5,954 nucleotides of DNA from Candidatus Moraniibacteriota bacterium (GTDB taxonomy: Bacteria; Patescibacteriota; Minisyncoccia; Moranbacterales; GCA-2747515): positions 1 through 5,954 of the forward strand of contig JAOZUJ010000059.1 in NCBI GenBank assembly GCA_029938745.1. Reading direction: 5' to 3'. This document shows positions 1 to 5,752 of the stretch, piece after piece. A program made the translations under genes and the position numbers. Position 1 is the stretch's first letter, and the number at the start of each line of letters is the position of its first letter. Under the pieces are notes generated by a model, which searched no databases, was not told the DNA's origin, and saw only the letters and a list, made by a program, of their open reading frames with translations.

Positions 1-809
1 GGGGGAAATACTGACAATTTTTTTGTAATATTTTTAGCTACCATGTGTACACCTTTTGGTATTTTATTTTTTGGGACTAGTACGGCACTAGCACCTTGAT
101 GAAAATTCGTAAATAAAGAACCTTTTTTTGCAATGCGAGAAAGAGCATATACTAATTTATGGTCTGTATAAATAAGACGTAAATCAGCAATTTCATCTTT
201 TTTTGAAAAACCTGGAATGCCTTTTGTACTCACAATAAATTCTTGTGCAATAACTGGATATGTCAGTCTTTTCTTAAGAGCATCTTTTTTTGATCCAATG
301 AAAATACCAAACCCACCAGATCCATGAAGTGGCTTGATCACGATTTCTGAACCTTTGATTTTACCTAACGATGTGATGAGTTCTTTTTTATTATTTGCGA
401 GTAATGTGTCAGGCATATATTCACCAAATAACATATGTTGTGATAATTTATTATTTGTGATTGTTCGAAATAAAGGGTGATTTAGAATTGGAGTTTTTTT
501 GAAAATATTCATTTTTTCTTCAAATGTAATATAGTCATAACTACCAGCTGTTTTGTCATAAATTGCGTGTGGTTTGATAGATTGTGAAATTTTAATCCAT
601 TTATTATTTTCAAATGTCCACGATTTAATAAAAGTACCTTTTTTTTCATCATACCAATCTATAGATGCTCTATAAAACTTTATATTATATCGACTCGCTT
701 GTTTATACCACTCTTCAAATGATAATTTGGTCTCAGAACTGTCAGAGCTAAATGGTACATCTTTATACCAATCATCTCCACTGTAAATAATCACTATTTT
801 TTTTGTCAT
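1..809 (-). CDS. RimK/glutathione-synthetase-like ATP-grasp protein, C-terminus cut by window edge
   Basis: The reading frame runs from an ATG at 809 to the left edge with no stop, giving 269 visible residues. Residues 1-9 (MTKKIVIIY) form the first beta strand of a pre-ATP-grasp domain. The ATP-grasp signature is clear: a lysine plus glycine-rich loop at 159-170 (KPLHGSGGFGIF), a Q-x-F hinge segment near 188-192 (AQEFI), a D-L-R strand at 209-211 and an N-F-H-Q-G motif at 235-239, all in the order seen in RimK and glutathione synthetase. The expected metal-binding E-x-N motif should lie left of the window. Family members join a carboxylate, via an acyl-phosphate, to an amine; the substrate cannot be told from sequence. 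It follows the previous ligase by 76 bp, a wider gap than elsewhere in the array, so it may or may not share the transcript. There is no Shine-Dalgarno; the leader is A/T only just before the ATG. The family call is firm, the function is not. Confidence 0.85.
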   Translation of the reverse strand, partial: MTKKIVIIYSGDDWYKDVPFSSDSSETKLSFEEWYKQASRYNIKFYRASIDWYDEKKGTFIKSWTFENNKWIKISQSIKPHAIYDKTAGSYDYITFEEKMNIFKKTPILNHPLFRTITNNKLSQHMLFGEYMPDTLLANNKKELITSLGKIKGSEIVIKPLHGSGGFGIFIGSKKDALKKRLTYPVIAQEFIVSTKGIPGFSKKDEIADLRLIYTDHKLVYALSRIAKKGSLFTNFHQGASAVLVPKNKIPKGVHMVAKNITKKLSVFP

Positions 810-885
810 AAGTTTTTTATTAATAATTAGGGCAAATTAAATTATTTTTATTTATAATATCACAAACACGTAATATTAGTAATCA

Positions 886-1881
886 CTATTTTTCCAAATG
901 TGGAAAGATCTCTCGTAATAATAGGAGTGAAACATCAACACCAGAACCTTCGACAAGAGGTTTTTCGTTAATGATGTATACTGGATTGTTGTTTATTTCT
1001 ATGATGACGTAGTCGTTATTTTTTTCTATATCTACAGACATGAGATCAATGCCACCAAATGTTAGTCCAAGTGCTTGTACAGCCTTAACACATTGTTTTT
1101 TGAGTTTAGAGCTCATAATATGTGTACAATCAACAGCACGTCCACCGTTAGATAGCATCATGTCATTACGTAGTATTAGTTTATATTTTTTTGGTAACAC
1201 TGTTTCTAGTACAAATTTATTTTTTTTGAGCGTTGTAAGTGCGACAGAATCAAGTTTAATGTCAAATCCGGGTAATCTTTTTGCATTTTGTATATTAATG
1301 AGTTTTGTAATTGTTGATATTCCATCACCAGTAATAGTTGCTGGTATTTTTTTGATGCAAGAGATTACTTTATTTTTTAGAACTAACACACGATATTCAT
1401 CTCCGATGAACATCTCTTCTACAATAAAACGTTTCCTCTGTATTAAAGCGCTGTTATTGAATGTATTTTTGAAGAAATTGACGGCATGACGCAAATCTTT
1501 TTGTGATGTGATATTCCACGTAATGCCTTTTGCGAGAGATCCATCAATTGGTTTTAAGATAAGCGGGTATGATAGTTTATTTTTTTTGATTAGAGCAATT
1601 GCTTCTTTTAGCGTTGTTGTCGCAAAGCCACGTGGAACAATAATGCCTTTTTCATGTAGTATGGTTTTGGTTACTTCTTTGCTGAGTGTAAAATTTCCAG
1701 CATTTCTTGGTAGTGGTGGAGTATAGTTATTTGTGTAAATTGTTTTATCTTTGTAGGATAGATGAATTAGTTTCTTATGTTTTTTGTAGATATGTACATC
1801 TATGCCTATATTTACTGATTTTTGAATAAGAGAACGAAATCCGGCGTGGCCAATATTAGAAATTTCTGTGTTTGTAATCAT
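886..1881 (-). CDS. ATP-grasp ligase of the cyanophycin synthetase/GshF type, single-domain
   Basis: This 331-aa protein is an ATP-grasp carboxylate-amine ligase. A short N-terminal segment (about 1-60) precedes the helix-turn region (67-84, ending GIIVP) that opens ATP-grasp domains of cyanophycin synthetases and bifunctional glutathione synthetases. The ATP loop is at 109-120 (LKPIDGSLAKGI). The hinge E155-E156 is followed by GDEYRVLVL (160-168). The GDGIST motif (185-190) after a K-x-I-P-A strand is characteristic of the CphA/GshF branch. N-G-G at 245-247, D279 and the E295/N297 metal ligands (IIEINNNP) complete the active site, so it looks catalytically intact. The N-terminal amidoligase or C-terminal Mur-ligase partner domains found in CphA and GshF are missing. 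It starts 19 bp after the upstream ligase/protease gene, consistent with co-transcription. The frame ends in TAG directly followed by TGA. The substrate is unknown; an amino acid or peptide acceptor is likely from the family. Confidence 0.88.
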   Translation of the reverse strand: MITNTEISNIGHAGFRSLIQKSVNIGIDVHIYKKHKKLIHLSYKDKTIYTNNYTPPLPRNAGNFTLSKEVTKTILHEKGIIVPRGFATTTLKEAIALIKKNKLSYPLILKPIDGSLAKGITWNITSQKDLRHAVNFFKNTFNNSALIQRKRFIVEEMFIGDEYRVLVLKNKVISCIKKIPATITGDGISTITKLINIQNAKRLPGFDIKLDSVALTTLKKNKFVLETVLPKKYKLILRNDMMLSNGGRAVDCTHIMSSKLKKQCVKAVQALGLTFGGIDLMSVDIEKNNDYVIIEINNNPVYIINEKPLVEGSGVDVSLLLLREIFPHLEK

Positions 1882-1900
1882 AAATATTTATTAGTGTGAA

Positions 1901-3310
1901 TTATTTACTGACATCAACTAAAAATCGTGAGAGATTTCTTTTGCCGATGATAATATCGTATTTCATATCACTTCTATCAACAATATTTACTTTTGTAATA
2001 ATTGTACGATTGTCCATGATAAATTTTATTTTGACAACAGGTCGCACAGAAGCTCCGCTTGATGCAAATACAACAGCAACATCATCTAAATCTGGTATAG
2101 ATTTTTTATATTTTGCTATAATATCTTTTTTTATTTGAGATTCATTTTTTGGTGTAATGTCATACTGTGATAGATCAATTTTTTCAAAACCCTCAGTCAC
2201 ATGTCCAAAGCCAAGTGCGTATGCTAGCTCCTTGTCAATAGATGTAGAATATGCTCCCGTATCTATCTTGGCAGTTGTTTTAATTTTTACATCATTTTTA
2301 CCAATAATCTTTATTTCTTCCACAGAACCAATGACACGCTTACCACTCATTCCCTCTACCTCATCTTCAATTTCACCACCAAACAGACTTTTGCCAACAG
2401 CTGCACCACGAATAGCCGATTTAATTTTCAAACCTTCCACACGCTCTAGACGGCGTTTAAGACCTGCCATATTTGCTACTTGAATTGAAAGTCCTGGCCT
2501 TGCATTGAGTTCGAGAAAAACTGGACCATTATCTCGGTCAATTGCAATATCAGCACCCAAAAAACCAAGTCCAGACGCATCTTGTGCCTTGATTGCAAGT
2601 GTGAGCATCTCATCCCAATAAGGGATTTTGATACCAGAAAGAAGTAGTCGTGTATCGGGAACATACTCAATAATTTTTGATTTTCCTTGAACTGCAGTTG
2701 TCGTGGTGCCACGTGCCATATCAATACCAACGCCAATTCCACCTTGTTGTAGGTTGGCTTTTCCACCAGACTCTTTTGTAGGGAGTCGTAACATTGCCAT
2801 GACAGGTACCTTATTATAAATAATAATACGAATATCTGGGATACCTCTGTAAGCATATGGGCGAAATTCTTTTGATAGCTTGAGGCGTTCTTCAAAAAAT
2901 GCAATATCAGGGGTGCTTGAGAGAGAATATTCACCATCAAGAATATGACCAATATGTGTTTTGAGTTCTTCCATTGTTACAGTTTTTCCATTTGATTTGA
3001 TCCACACATCATCCGTGCCACGTTTACGTCCATATATGACAATAATACCATCGCCACCGAGACCTTTATTTGGCTTAATGACAAAACTTGGCGGTAAGAT
3101 GCTCCAGTCAAAGTTTTCGAGTGTACGACGTGATGAAATTTGTGCAATAAGACGCGGAACAGGAACGCCTGCTTTTTTAAGCAATCTTTTTGAACGGATT
3201 TTGTCATCTGCAAGTCGTTTTGCTCGTTTTAGATTATTAGGGCGAATATATGTAAGATTGCGTGCATTCATCCCAAGTATGTTTTTACTTGCGCGTATTG
3301 ATTCAAACAT
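1901..3310 (-). CDS. Fusion: alpha-L-glutamate ligase-related ATP-grasp + retropepsin-like aspartic protease domain
   Basis: This 469-aa protein has two recognisable parts. Residues 1 to about 292 are a RimK-related ATP-grasp of the 'alpha-L-glutamate ligase-related' family: N-terminal GMNARNLTYIRPNN, DDK-x3-SKRLLKKAGVPVP (35-52), ATP loop at K79 (KPNKGLGGDGI), FFEE at 138-141, D159/R161, NLQQGGIGVGID (187-197), D254, and the metal ligands E267 and N269 (ELNARPG). After a linker (about 293-328), residues 330-469 match the family annotated 'ATP-dependent zinc protease' (RimK/LysX-associated), which has a retropepsin fold: D350-T-G-A with YSTSID following, a hydrophobic IIIG turn at 453-456, and the terminal R-N-L-S-R-F-L-V-D-V block. 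It has no signal peptide, so it is predicted to be cytosolic. In proteobacteria these two activities are usually separate neighbouring genes beside a 7TM protein; here they are fused and the 7TM gene ends 8 bp upstream. The domain calls are confident; substrates of both halves are unknown. Confidence 0.92.
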   Translation of the reverse strand: MFESIRASKNILGMNARNLTYIRPNNLKRAKRLADDKIRSKRLLKKAGVPVPRLIAQISSRRTLENFDWSILPPSFVIKPNKGLGGDGIIVIYGRKRGTDDVWIKSNGKTVTMEELKTHIGHILDGEYSLSSTPDIAFFEERLKLSKEFRPYAYRGIPDIRIIIYNKVPVMAMLRLPTKESGGKANLQQGGIGVGIDMARGTTTTAVQGKSKIIEYVPDTRLLLSGIKIPYWDEMLTLAIKAQDASGLGFLGADIAIDRDNGPVFLELNARPGLSIQVANMAGLKRRLERVEGLKIKSAIRGAAVGKSLFGGEIEDEVEGMSGKRVIGSVEEIKIIGKNDVKIKTTAKIDTGAYSTSIDKELAYALGFGHVTEGFEKIDLSQYDITPKNESQIKKDIIAKYKKSIPDLDDVAVVFASSGASVRPVVKIKFIMDNRTIITKVNIVDRSDMKYDIIIGKRNLSRFLVDVSK

Positions 3311-3318
3311 GGAATTAT

Positions 3319-4005
3319 TTATTTAATCTTATTTATAACATCATGAAACCTGAAGTATTCGTTAAGCCGTAATCCAGTCCATTTACCAATAAATATGTTA
3401 ATTGGAATAATAAGAAGTAATGCAACTGGATGTGCAAGTGTAAAACTAATAGTATATTCACCAACAAACGTAGTTGGGGAAAGAACTGTATATCCAATAA
3501 GTGCAATAATAAGTGTTTCAATTGCAAGAATGATTGCTGTGCGATTACCTTTTTCAATTTGCACAGTTACAAACTTTTCTACAAGCATGATAATGACAAG
3601 AATCGGAAATATTGCAGTTGATGCAAACCCAGTTCGTCCAAAGTAGCCAGCGAGAGCAAGTGTAAGTAATACAGAAAAAGAAACAACTGTTAAATTAATT
3701 GCAACACGTGGCAAATAGAGAAGTCGCAGTTTTTTAAGTACATAGCGCATTGCCATGCCAACAAAAAGAACAATCGCATAAATTGCAATCGCGTATTTAA
3801 TATCCCAAAAATTATCCTTTGCAATGAATACAAAAGCTAATGTAATAATAGAAGGTGTGTAAATACCAAAAGCCTTAATTCCAACAATTTGACGCAAGAT
3901 TACCACAATTGTTGCAACAACAGGGAAGAGTAGTAATAAAATAATTGTATCCAAGTTTAATCCTTGATCAAGAAAAAATTGAATGAGTGGGCTAATATTA
4001 TCCAT
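3319..4005 (-). CDS. 7TM membrane protein of the 7TM-transglutaminase-like family, without transglutaminase domain
   Basis: This is a 228-aa integral membrane protein with about seven hydrophobic helices near residues 20-38, 51-62, 70-86, 102-121, 129-143, 157-175 and 194-207. The sequence landmarks fit the membrane half of the 'inactive transglutaminase fused to 7 transmembrane helices' family: FPVVATIVVILRQIVGIKAFG (about 27-47), L-x-L-P-R at 96-100, FPILVIIMLVEKF with a following E-K-G (133-153), and the terminal G-L-R-L-N-E-Y-F-R-F block (211-220). Full-length relatives carry a periplasmic catalytically dead transglutaminase domain before the helices; it is absent here and not encoded elsewhere in the window. 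The gene starts 8 bp after the ruvC stop and ends 8 bp before the ligase/protease gene, so the three are almost surely one transcript. In related loci it always travels with that ligase family, which suggests a membrane anchor or transporter for the ligase product; this role is inference. No Shine-Dalgarno precedes the ATG. Confidence 0.88.
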   Translation of the reverse strand: MDNISPLIQFFLDQGLNLDTIILLLLFPVVATIVVILRQIVGIKAFGIYTPSIITLAFVFIAKDNFWDIKYAIAIYAIVLFVGMAMRYVLKKLRLLYLPRVAINLTVVSFSVLLTLALAGYFGRTGFASTAIFPILVIIMLVEKFVTVQIEKGNRTAIILAIETLIIALIGYTVLSPTTFVGEYTISFTLAHPVALLLIIPINIFIGKWTGLRLNEYFRFHDVINKIK

Positions 4006-4013
4006 AATGTGTA

Positions 4014-4511
4014 TTAATTAATTTTTTGTAAAAATATACGTGAGTTATTGTGACAGAGTGCCACAGCAAGAGCATCCGCTGTATCATCTGGCTTTGGTAT
4101 GCTATCTAATTTTAGCACACTTTTTATCATCTTTTGCATTTGTGCTTTATCAGCACGACCATACCCAGTAAGCGATTGTTTAATCTGTAAGGGTGTATAT
4201 TCTGCAACGATTATTTTTTTACGAAAACATGTATTAATAATTACGCCACGAGCTTGTGCGACACTAATAACGGTCTTTGCATTTTTGAAATAAAAAAGCT
4301 CTTCAACAGCAACTTCATTAGGATTATATTTATTCAAAATAGCAAGGATATTATCAGTAATTTCTGATAAACGCTCAGTCATAGGTGTATCTTTAGCAGT
4401 CTCTATGTGACCATAGGCGACAGCTACACACTTTTGACCACTGTCATCACAATCTAATATGCCCCAACCAACAATAGCAGTACCAGGATCAATGCCAAGT
4501 ATTTGTACCAT
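4014..4511 (-). CDS. ruvC: Crossover junction endodeoxyribonuclease RuvC
   Basis: RuvC cuts Holliday junctions symmetrically as a homodimer during recombination and fork repair. At 165 aa the protein has normal family length. It opens with the RNase-H-like strand GIDPGTAIVGWGI; the four metal-binding acids align with the E. coli enzyme: D8, E70 (AVEELFYFKNAKT), D143 and D146 (DDTADALAVALCH). The QARG segment (86-89) and SLTGYGRADKAQMQ (113-126) are further conserved landmarks. It looks fully active. yebC lies upstream, a common bacterial pairing, but ruvA/ruvB do not follow; instead the 7TM gene begins 8 bp after the stop. An extended -10 promoter in the 70-bp gap upstream fits this start, giving a leader of roughly 18 nt without a Shine-Dalgarno sequence. 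Confidence 0.97.
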   Translation of the reverse strand: MVQILGIDPGTAIVGWGILDCDDSGQKCVAVAYGHIETAKDTPMTERLSEITDNILAILNKYNPNEVAVEELFYFKNAKTVISVAQARGVIINTCFRKKIIVAEYTPLQIKQSLTGYGRADKAQMQKMIKSVLKLDSIPKPDDTADALAVALCHNNSRIFLQKIN

Positions 4512-4530
4512 TTTTTAAATTTTAAATTAA

Positions 4531-4564
4531 ATTATATAATAGCATGTTTAAGCCATAACGTCAA
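4531..4564 (-). promoter_or_regulatory. Predicted sigma70-type promoter for ruvC and downstream genes
   Basis: Reading the minus strand, TTGACG (4564-4559; five of six consensus bases) is followed by exactly 17 bp and then TATTAT (4541-4536; five of six), preceded by TGC, which makes an extended -10. A second overlapping hexamer TATAAT (4536-4531) follows at once. Predicted transcription would begin near 4529, about 18 nt before the ruvC ATG. The -35 lies inside one arm of the inverted repeat at 4556-4600. Confidence 0.6.
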
Positions 4565-4600
4565 ACGTTGTTATACATTGTTTAATGACGTTTGACGTTA
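4556..4600. repeat. 13-bp perfect inverted repeat across the yebC stop and ruvC -35
   Basis: The arms TAACGTCAAACGT (4556-4568) and ACGTTTGACGTTA (4588-4600) are exact reverse complements separated by 19 nt. One arm encodes the last residues of YebC just before its stop; the other contains the -35 hexamer of the predicted ruvC promoter. A small CATT/AATG pairing lies in the loop. As RNA it would form a stem at the yebC 3' end, but no U-run follows on the minus strand, so a classical intrinsic terminator is not supported; an operator or an mRNA-end stabiliser are alternatives. Confidence 0.75.
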
Positions 4601-5295
4601 TCAAAGATTTCTGTGACATCATCCAGGTCTTCTATTATATCATAAAGCGCTCGGTAGATGTCTTTGTCTGTATCATTTAAGGCAACTGTTTGTGTGGGAT
4701 TGTAAATTAAACGTGCTTCATGGATGGTTTGTGCTTCTTTTTCAATTCCTTTGAGTATATTATGTAATTCTGTAGGCTTTGTAATAATAATAAGGGCTTT
4801 TTCTTCCTCTATTACATCTTCAGCACCAAGTTCTATGGCAGCAAGTTCAGTATCTTCGCTATTTTTTGGTTCAAGAGATATATATCCTACATAATCAAAT
4901 TGAAAGCTGACGCTACCACTAGGAACAAATTTCCCATTATTTTTTTTGAGAGCGGTTTTTACTTCTGTGAGTGCTCGATTAGTATTATCTGTTGCACACA
5001 CAATGATCATTGCCGCACCACCTGGACCCATGCCTTCATACGTTACTTCTTCAATGCGGGTGTCAGTATCTCCAGAGCCCTTTTTCATCGCTCGTTCAAT
5101 ATTATCTTTTGGCATATTTGCTTTTTTTGCTTGGTCGATTGCAAGTTTGAGTGCACTATTCATTTCTGGGTCAATATCTCCATTTTGCACGGCAACCATG
5201 ATTGCTTTTGTGATACGTGAAAATACTTTTGAGCGTTTTGCATCTGTCACACCTTTTTTATGTTTAATTGTTGACCATTTACTGTGTCCTGACAT
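4582..5295 (-). CDS. yebC: YebC/TACO1 family protein (translation/transcription regulator)
   Basis: This 237-aa protein is a full-length member of the YebC/TACO1 family, within the usual length of about 240-250 aa. The hallmark N-terminus MSGHSKWSTIKHKKG is intact, followed by AKRSKVFSRITKAI (19-32), the NMPKDNIERAMKKGSG segment (60-75), TYEGMGPGGAAMII (85-98), DNTNRALTEVKTALKKN (103-119) and GSVSFQFDYVG (127-137). Family members were long annotated as transcriptional regulators; later work on bacterial YebC and mitochondrial TACO1 supports a role at the ribosome in easing translation of proline-rich stretches. It is the first gene of the minus-strand array, with ruvC 70 bp downstream. Its last codons and stop lie inside a 13-bp inverted repeat. 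The start is fixed by the conserved MSGHSKW; no Shine-Dalgarno is visible before it. Confidence 0.96.
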   Translation of the reverse strand: MSGHSKWSTIKHKKGVTDAKRSKVFSRITKAIMVAVQNGDIDPEMNSALKLAIDQAKKANMPKDNIERAMKKGSGDTDTRIEEVTYEGMGPGGAAMIIVCATDNTNRALTEVKTALKKNNGKFVPSGSVSFQFDYVGYISLEPKNSEDTELAAIELGAEDVIEEEKALIIITKPTELHNILKGIEKEAQTIHEARLIYNPTQTVALNDTDKDIYRALYDIIEDLDDVTEIFDNVKRH

Positions 5296-5323
5296 ATAGG
5301 TTGGTAGAATGTTAAAAGTTAGA

Positions 5324-5353
5324 AGTATAAAATAATGACAGAATAATGCTCTA
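5324..5353 (-). promoter_or_regulatory. Possible yebC promoter
   Basis: A good -10 hexamer TATACT (5329-5324) lies about 29 nt upstream of the yebC ATG. The best -35 at an allowed distance (18 bp) is the weak TAGAGC (5353-5348). The -10 alone carries this call; in an AT-rich gap it could be chance. Confidence 0.3.
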
Positions 5354-5405
5354 TCACTATAATCATCTCACTTTTTAGGTGTTTTTGCAATGGTTTTTAT
5401 GTGAT

Positions 5406-5439
5406 GAACATACCATTGAACATACCATTGAACATACCA
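5406..5439. repeat. 12-bp tandem repeat, about 2.8 copies
   Basis: GAACATACCATT occurs at 5406-5417 and 5418-5429, then its first ten bases at 5430-5439, with no mismatches. The first copy can also pair with an inverted, interrupted copy at 5389-5402 (AATGGT, four extra T, ATGT), forming a bulged hairpin around a GATGA loop. The array sits between the yebC start and the plus-strand small gene, where a regulator-binding site would be expected, but it may equally be a replication-slippage repeat. Confidence 0.8.
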
Positions 5440-5458
5440 AAAAAAGTAAAATAACGGA

Positions 5459-5487
5459 TTGAAATTTTATATTAATCATGATATGTT
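5459..5487 (+). promoter_or_regulatory. Possible promoter of the 56-aa plus-strand gene
   Basis: TTGAAA (5459-5464; five of six -35 bases) is followed by 17 bp and TATGTT (5482-5487; four of six -10 bases). It would start RNA near 5494, about 44 nt before the ATG and upstream of the Shine-Dalgarno sequence. The spacing is ideal, the -10 mediocre. Confidence 0.4.
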
Positions 5488-5521
5488 TAAAATAACCATA
5501 AACACGTAAACAAAGTTAAAA

Positions 5522-5528
5522 AAGGAGG
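5522..5528 (+). promoter_or_regulatory. Strong Shine-Dalgarno sequence of the 56-aa gene
   Basis: AAGGAGG, nearly the full anti-Shine-Dalgarno complement, ends 9 nt before the ATG at 5538. It decides both the strand and the start of this small gene, and no minus-strand gene in the window has anything comparable. Confidence 0.8.
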
Positions 5529-5537
5529 GGTTTGCTC

Positions 5538-5708
5538 ATGCATAAATGTGAAACGTATAACCCAAAAACAGGAAATCGTTGTGGGAGGGAGGCACTGTTT
5601 CTGTATGCCTCACAGTTTATTTGTAAGCGTTGTGCAGAGGGTTTTGTAAAAAATGGTGCAAATCCAGCACCAACAAAAATCAAGGAAAAAATAAGACCTG
5701 CAGCATAA
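5538..5708 (+). CDS. Small four-cysteine putative zinc-binding protein, 56 aa
   Basis: This short frame runs from ATG 5538 to TAA 5706-5708 and encodes 56 residues. Four cysteines, C4, C15, C29 and C32, are spaced C-x10-C-x13-C-x2-C, and the second pair reads ICKRCAEGF; this pattern suits a single small zinc ribbon or treble-clef-like fold. The N-terminus (MHKCETYNPKTGNRCG) resembles short zinc-knuckle proteins, and the tail (about 41-56) is Pro/Lys/Ala-rich and probably disordered. It has a strong Shine-Dalgarno, a candidate promoter and a hairpin just after the stop, so it looks like a self-contained, well-translated transcription unit. I do not recognise a named family; nucleic-acid or ribosome binding would be a guess. 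An antisense frame over the same bases lacks a Shine-Dalgarno and is judged spurious. Confidence 0.75.
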   Translation: MHKCETYNPKTGNRCGREALFLYASQFICKRCAEGFVKNGANPAPTKIKEKIRPAA

Positions 5709-5718
5709 AGATTAAATA

Positions 5719-5748
5719 GGAGCACAGTGAAAACTTTCACTGTGCTCC
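5719..5748. terminator. Hairpin terminator between convergent genes
   Basis: GGAGCACAGTGAAA (5719-5732) and TTTCACTGTGCTCC (5735-5748) are perfect reverse complements with a minimal loop. The hairpin begins 10 nt after the stop of the plus-strand 56-aa gene and 4 nt beyond the stop of the minus-strand gene at the right edge, so it could serve both directions. The following tracts (AAATTTATTT on plus, TATTTAATCTTT on minus) are only moderately U-rich. Confidence 0.7.
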
Positions 5749-5752
5749 AAAT

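Noticed and set aside
810..885. Possible promoter or terminator between the two left-hand ligases
   Set aside because: Only A/T-rich hexamers with poor -35 matches and 5-bp AT stems were found, no better than chance in such sequence.
2476..2952. Minus-strand 158-aa frame inside the ligase/protease gene
   Set aside because: It overlaps, in another frame, a region encoding clear ATP-grasp motifs; no family-like motif and no start signal of its own.
2961..3326. Plus-strand 121-aa frame opposite the ligase gene
   Set aside because: Antisense shadow of a well-conserved domain, with no initiation signal and no recognisable protein features.
4556..4600. Inverted repeat considered as a classical intrinsic terminator for yebC
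   Set aside because: The 19-nt loop is long and no U-run follows on the minus strand; the sequence instead continues into a well-formed promoter.
4946..5299. Plus-strand 117-aa frame opposite yebC
   Set aside because: Antisense to the highly conserved YebC N-terminal half; an expected by-product of its codon bias.
5348..5380. Plus-strand 10-codon frame beginning ATGCTCTATCAC in the intergenic region
   Set aside because: Too short and lacking any ribosome binding site or downstream terminator; chance in AT-rich DNA.
5389..5439. Tandem 12-bp repeats considered as a CRISPR array or origin iterons
   Set aside because: Repeats are directly abutting with no spacers and under three copies, with no cas or replication initiator gene nearby.
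5516..5740. Minus-strand 74-aa frame with a hydrophobic, signal-like N-terminus
   Set aside because: It is fully antisense to the 56-aa four-cysteine gene, begins inside the terminator hairpin and has no ribosome binding site; the plus-strand reading has far better support.
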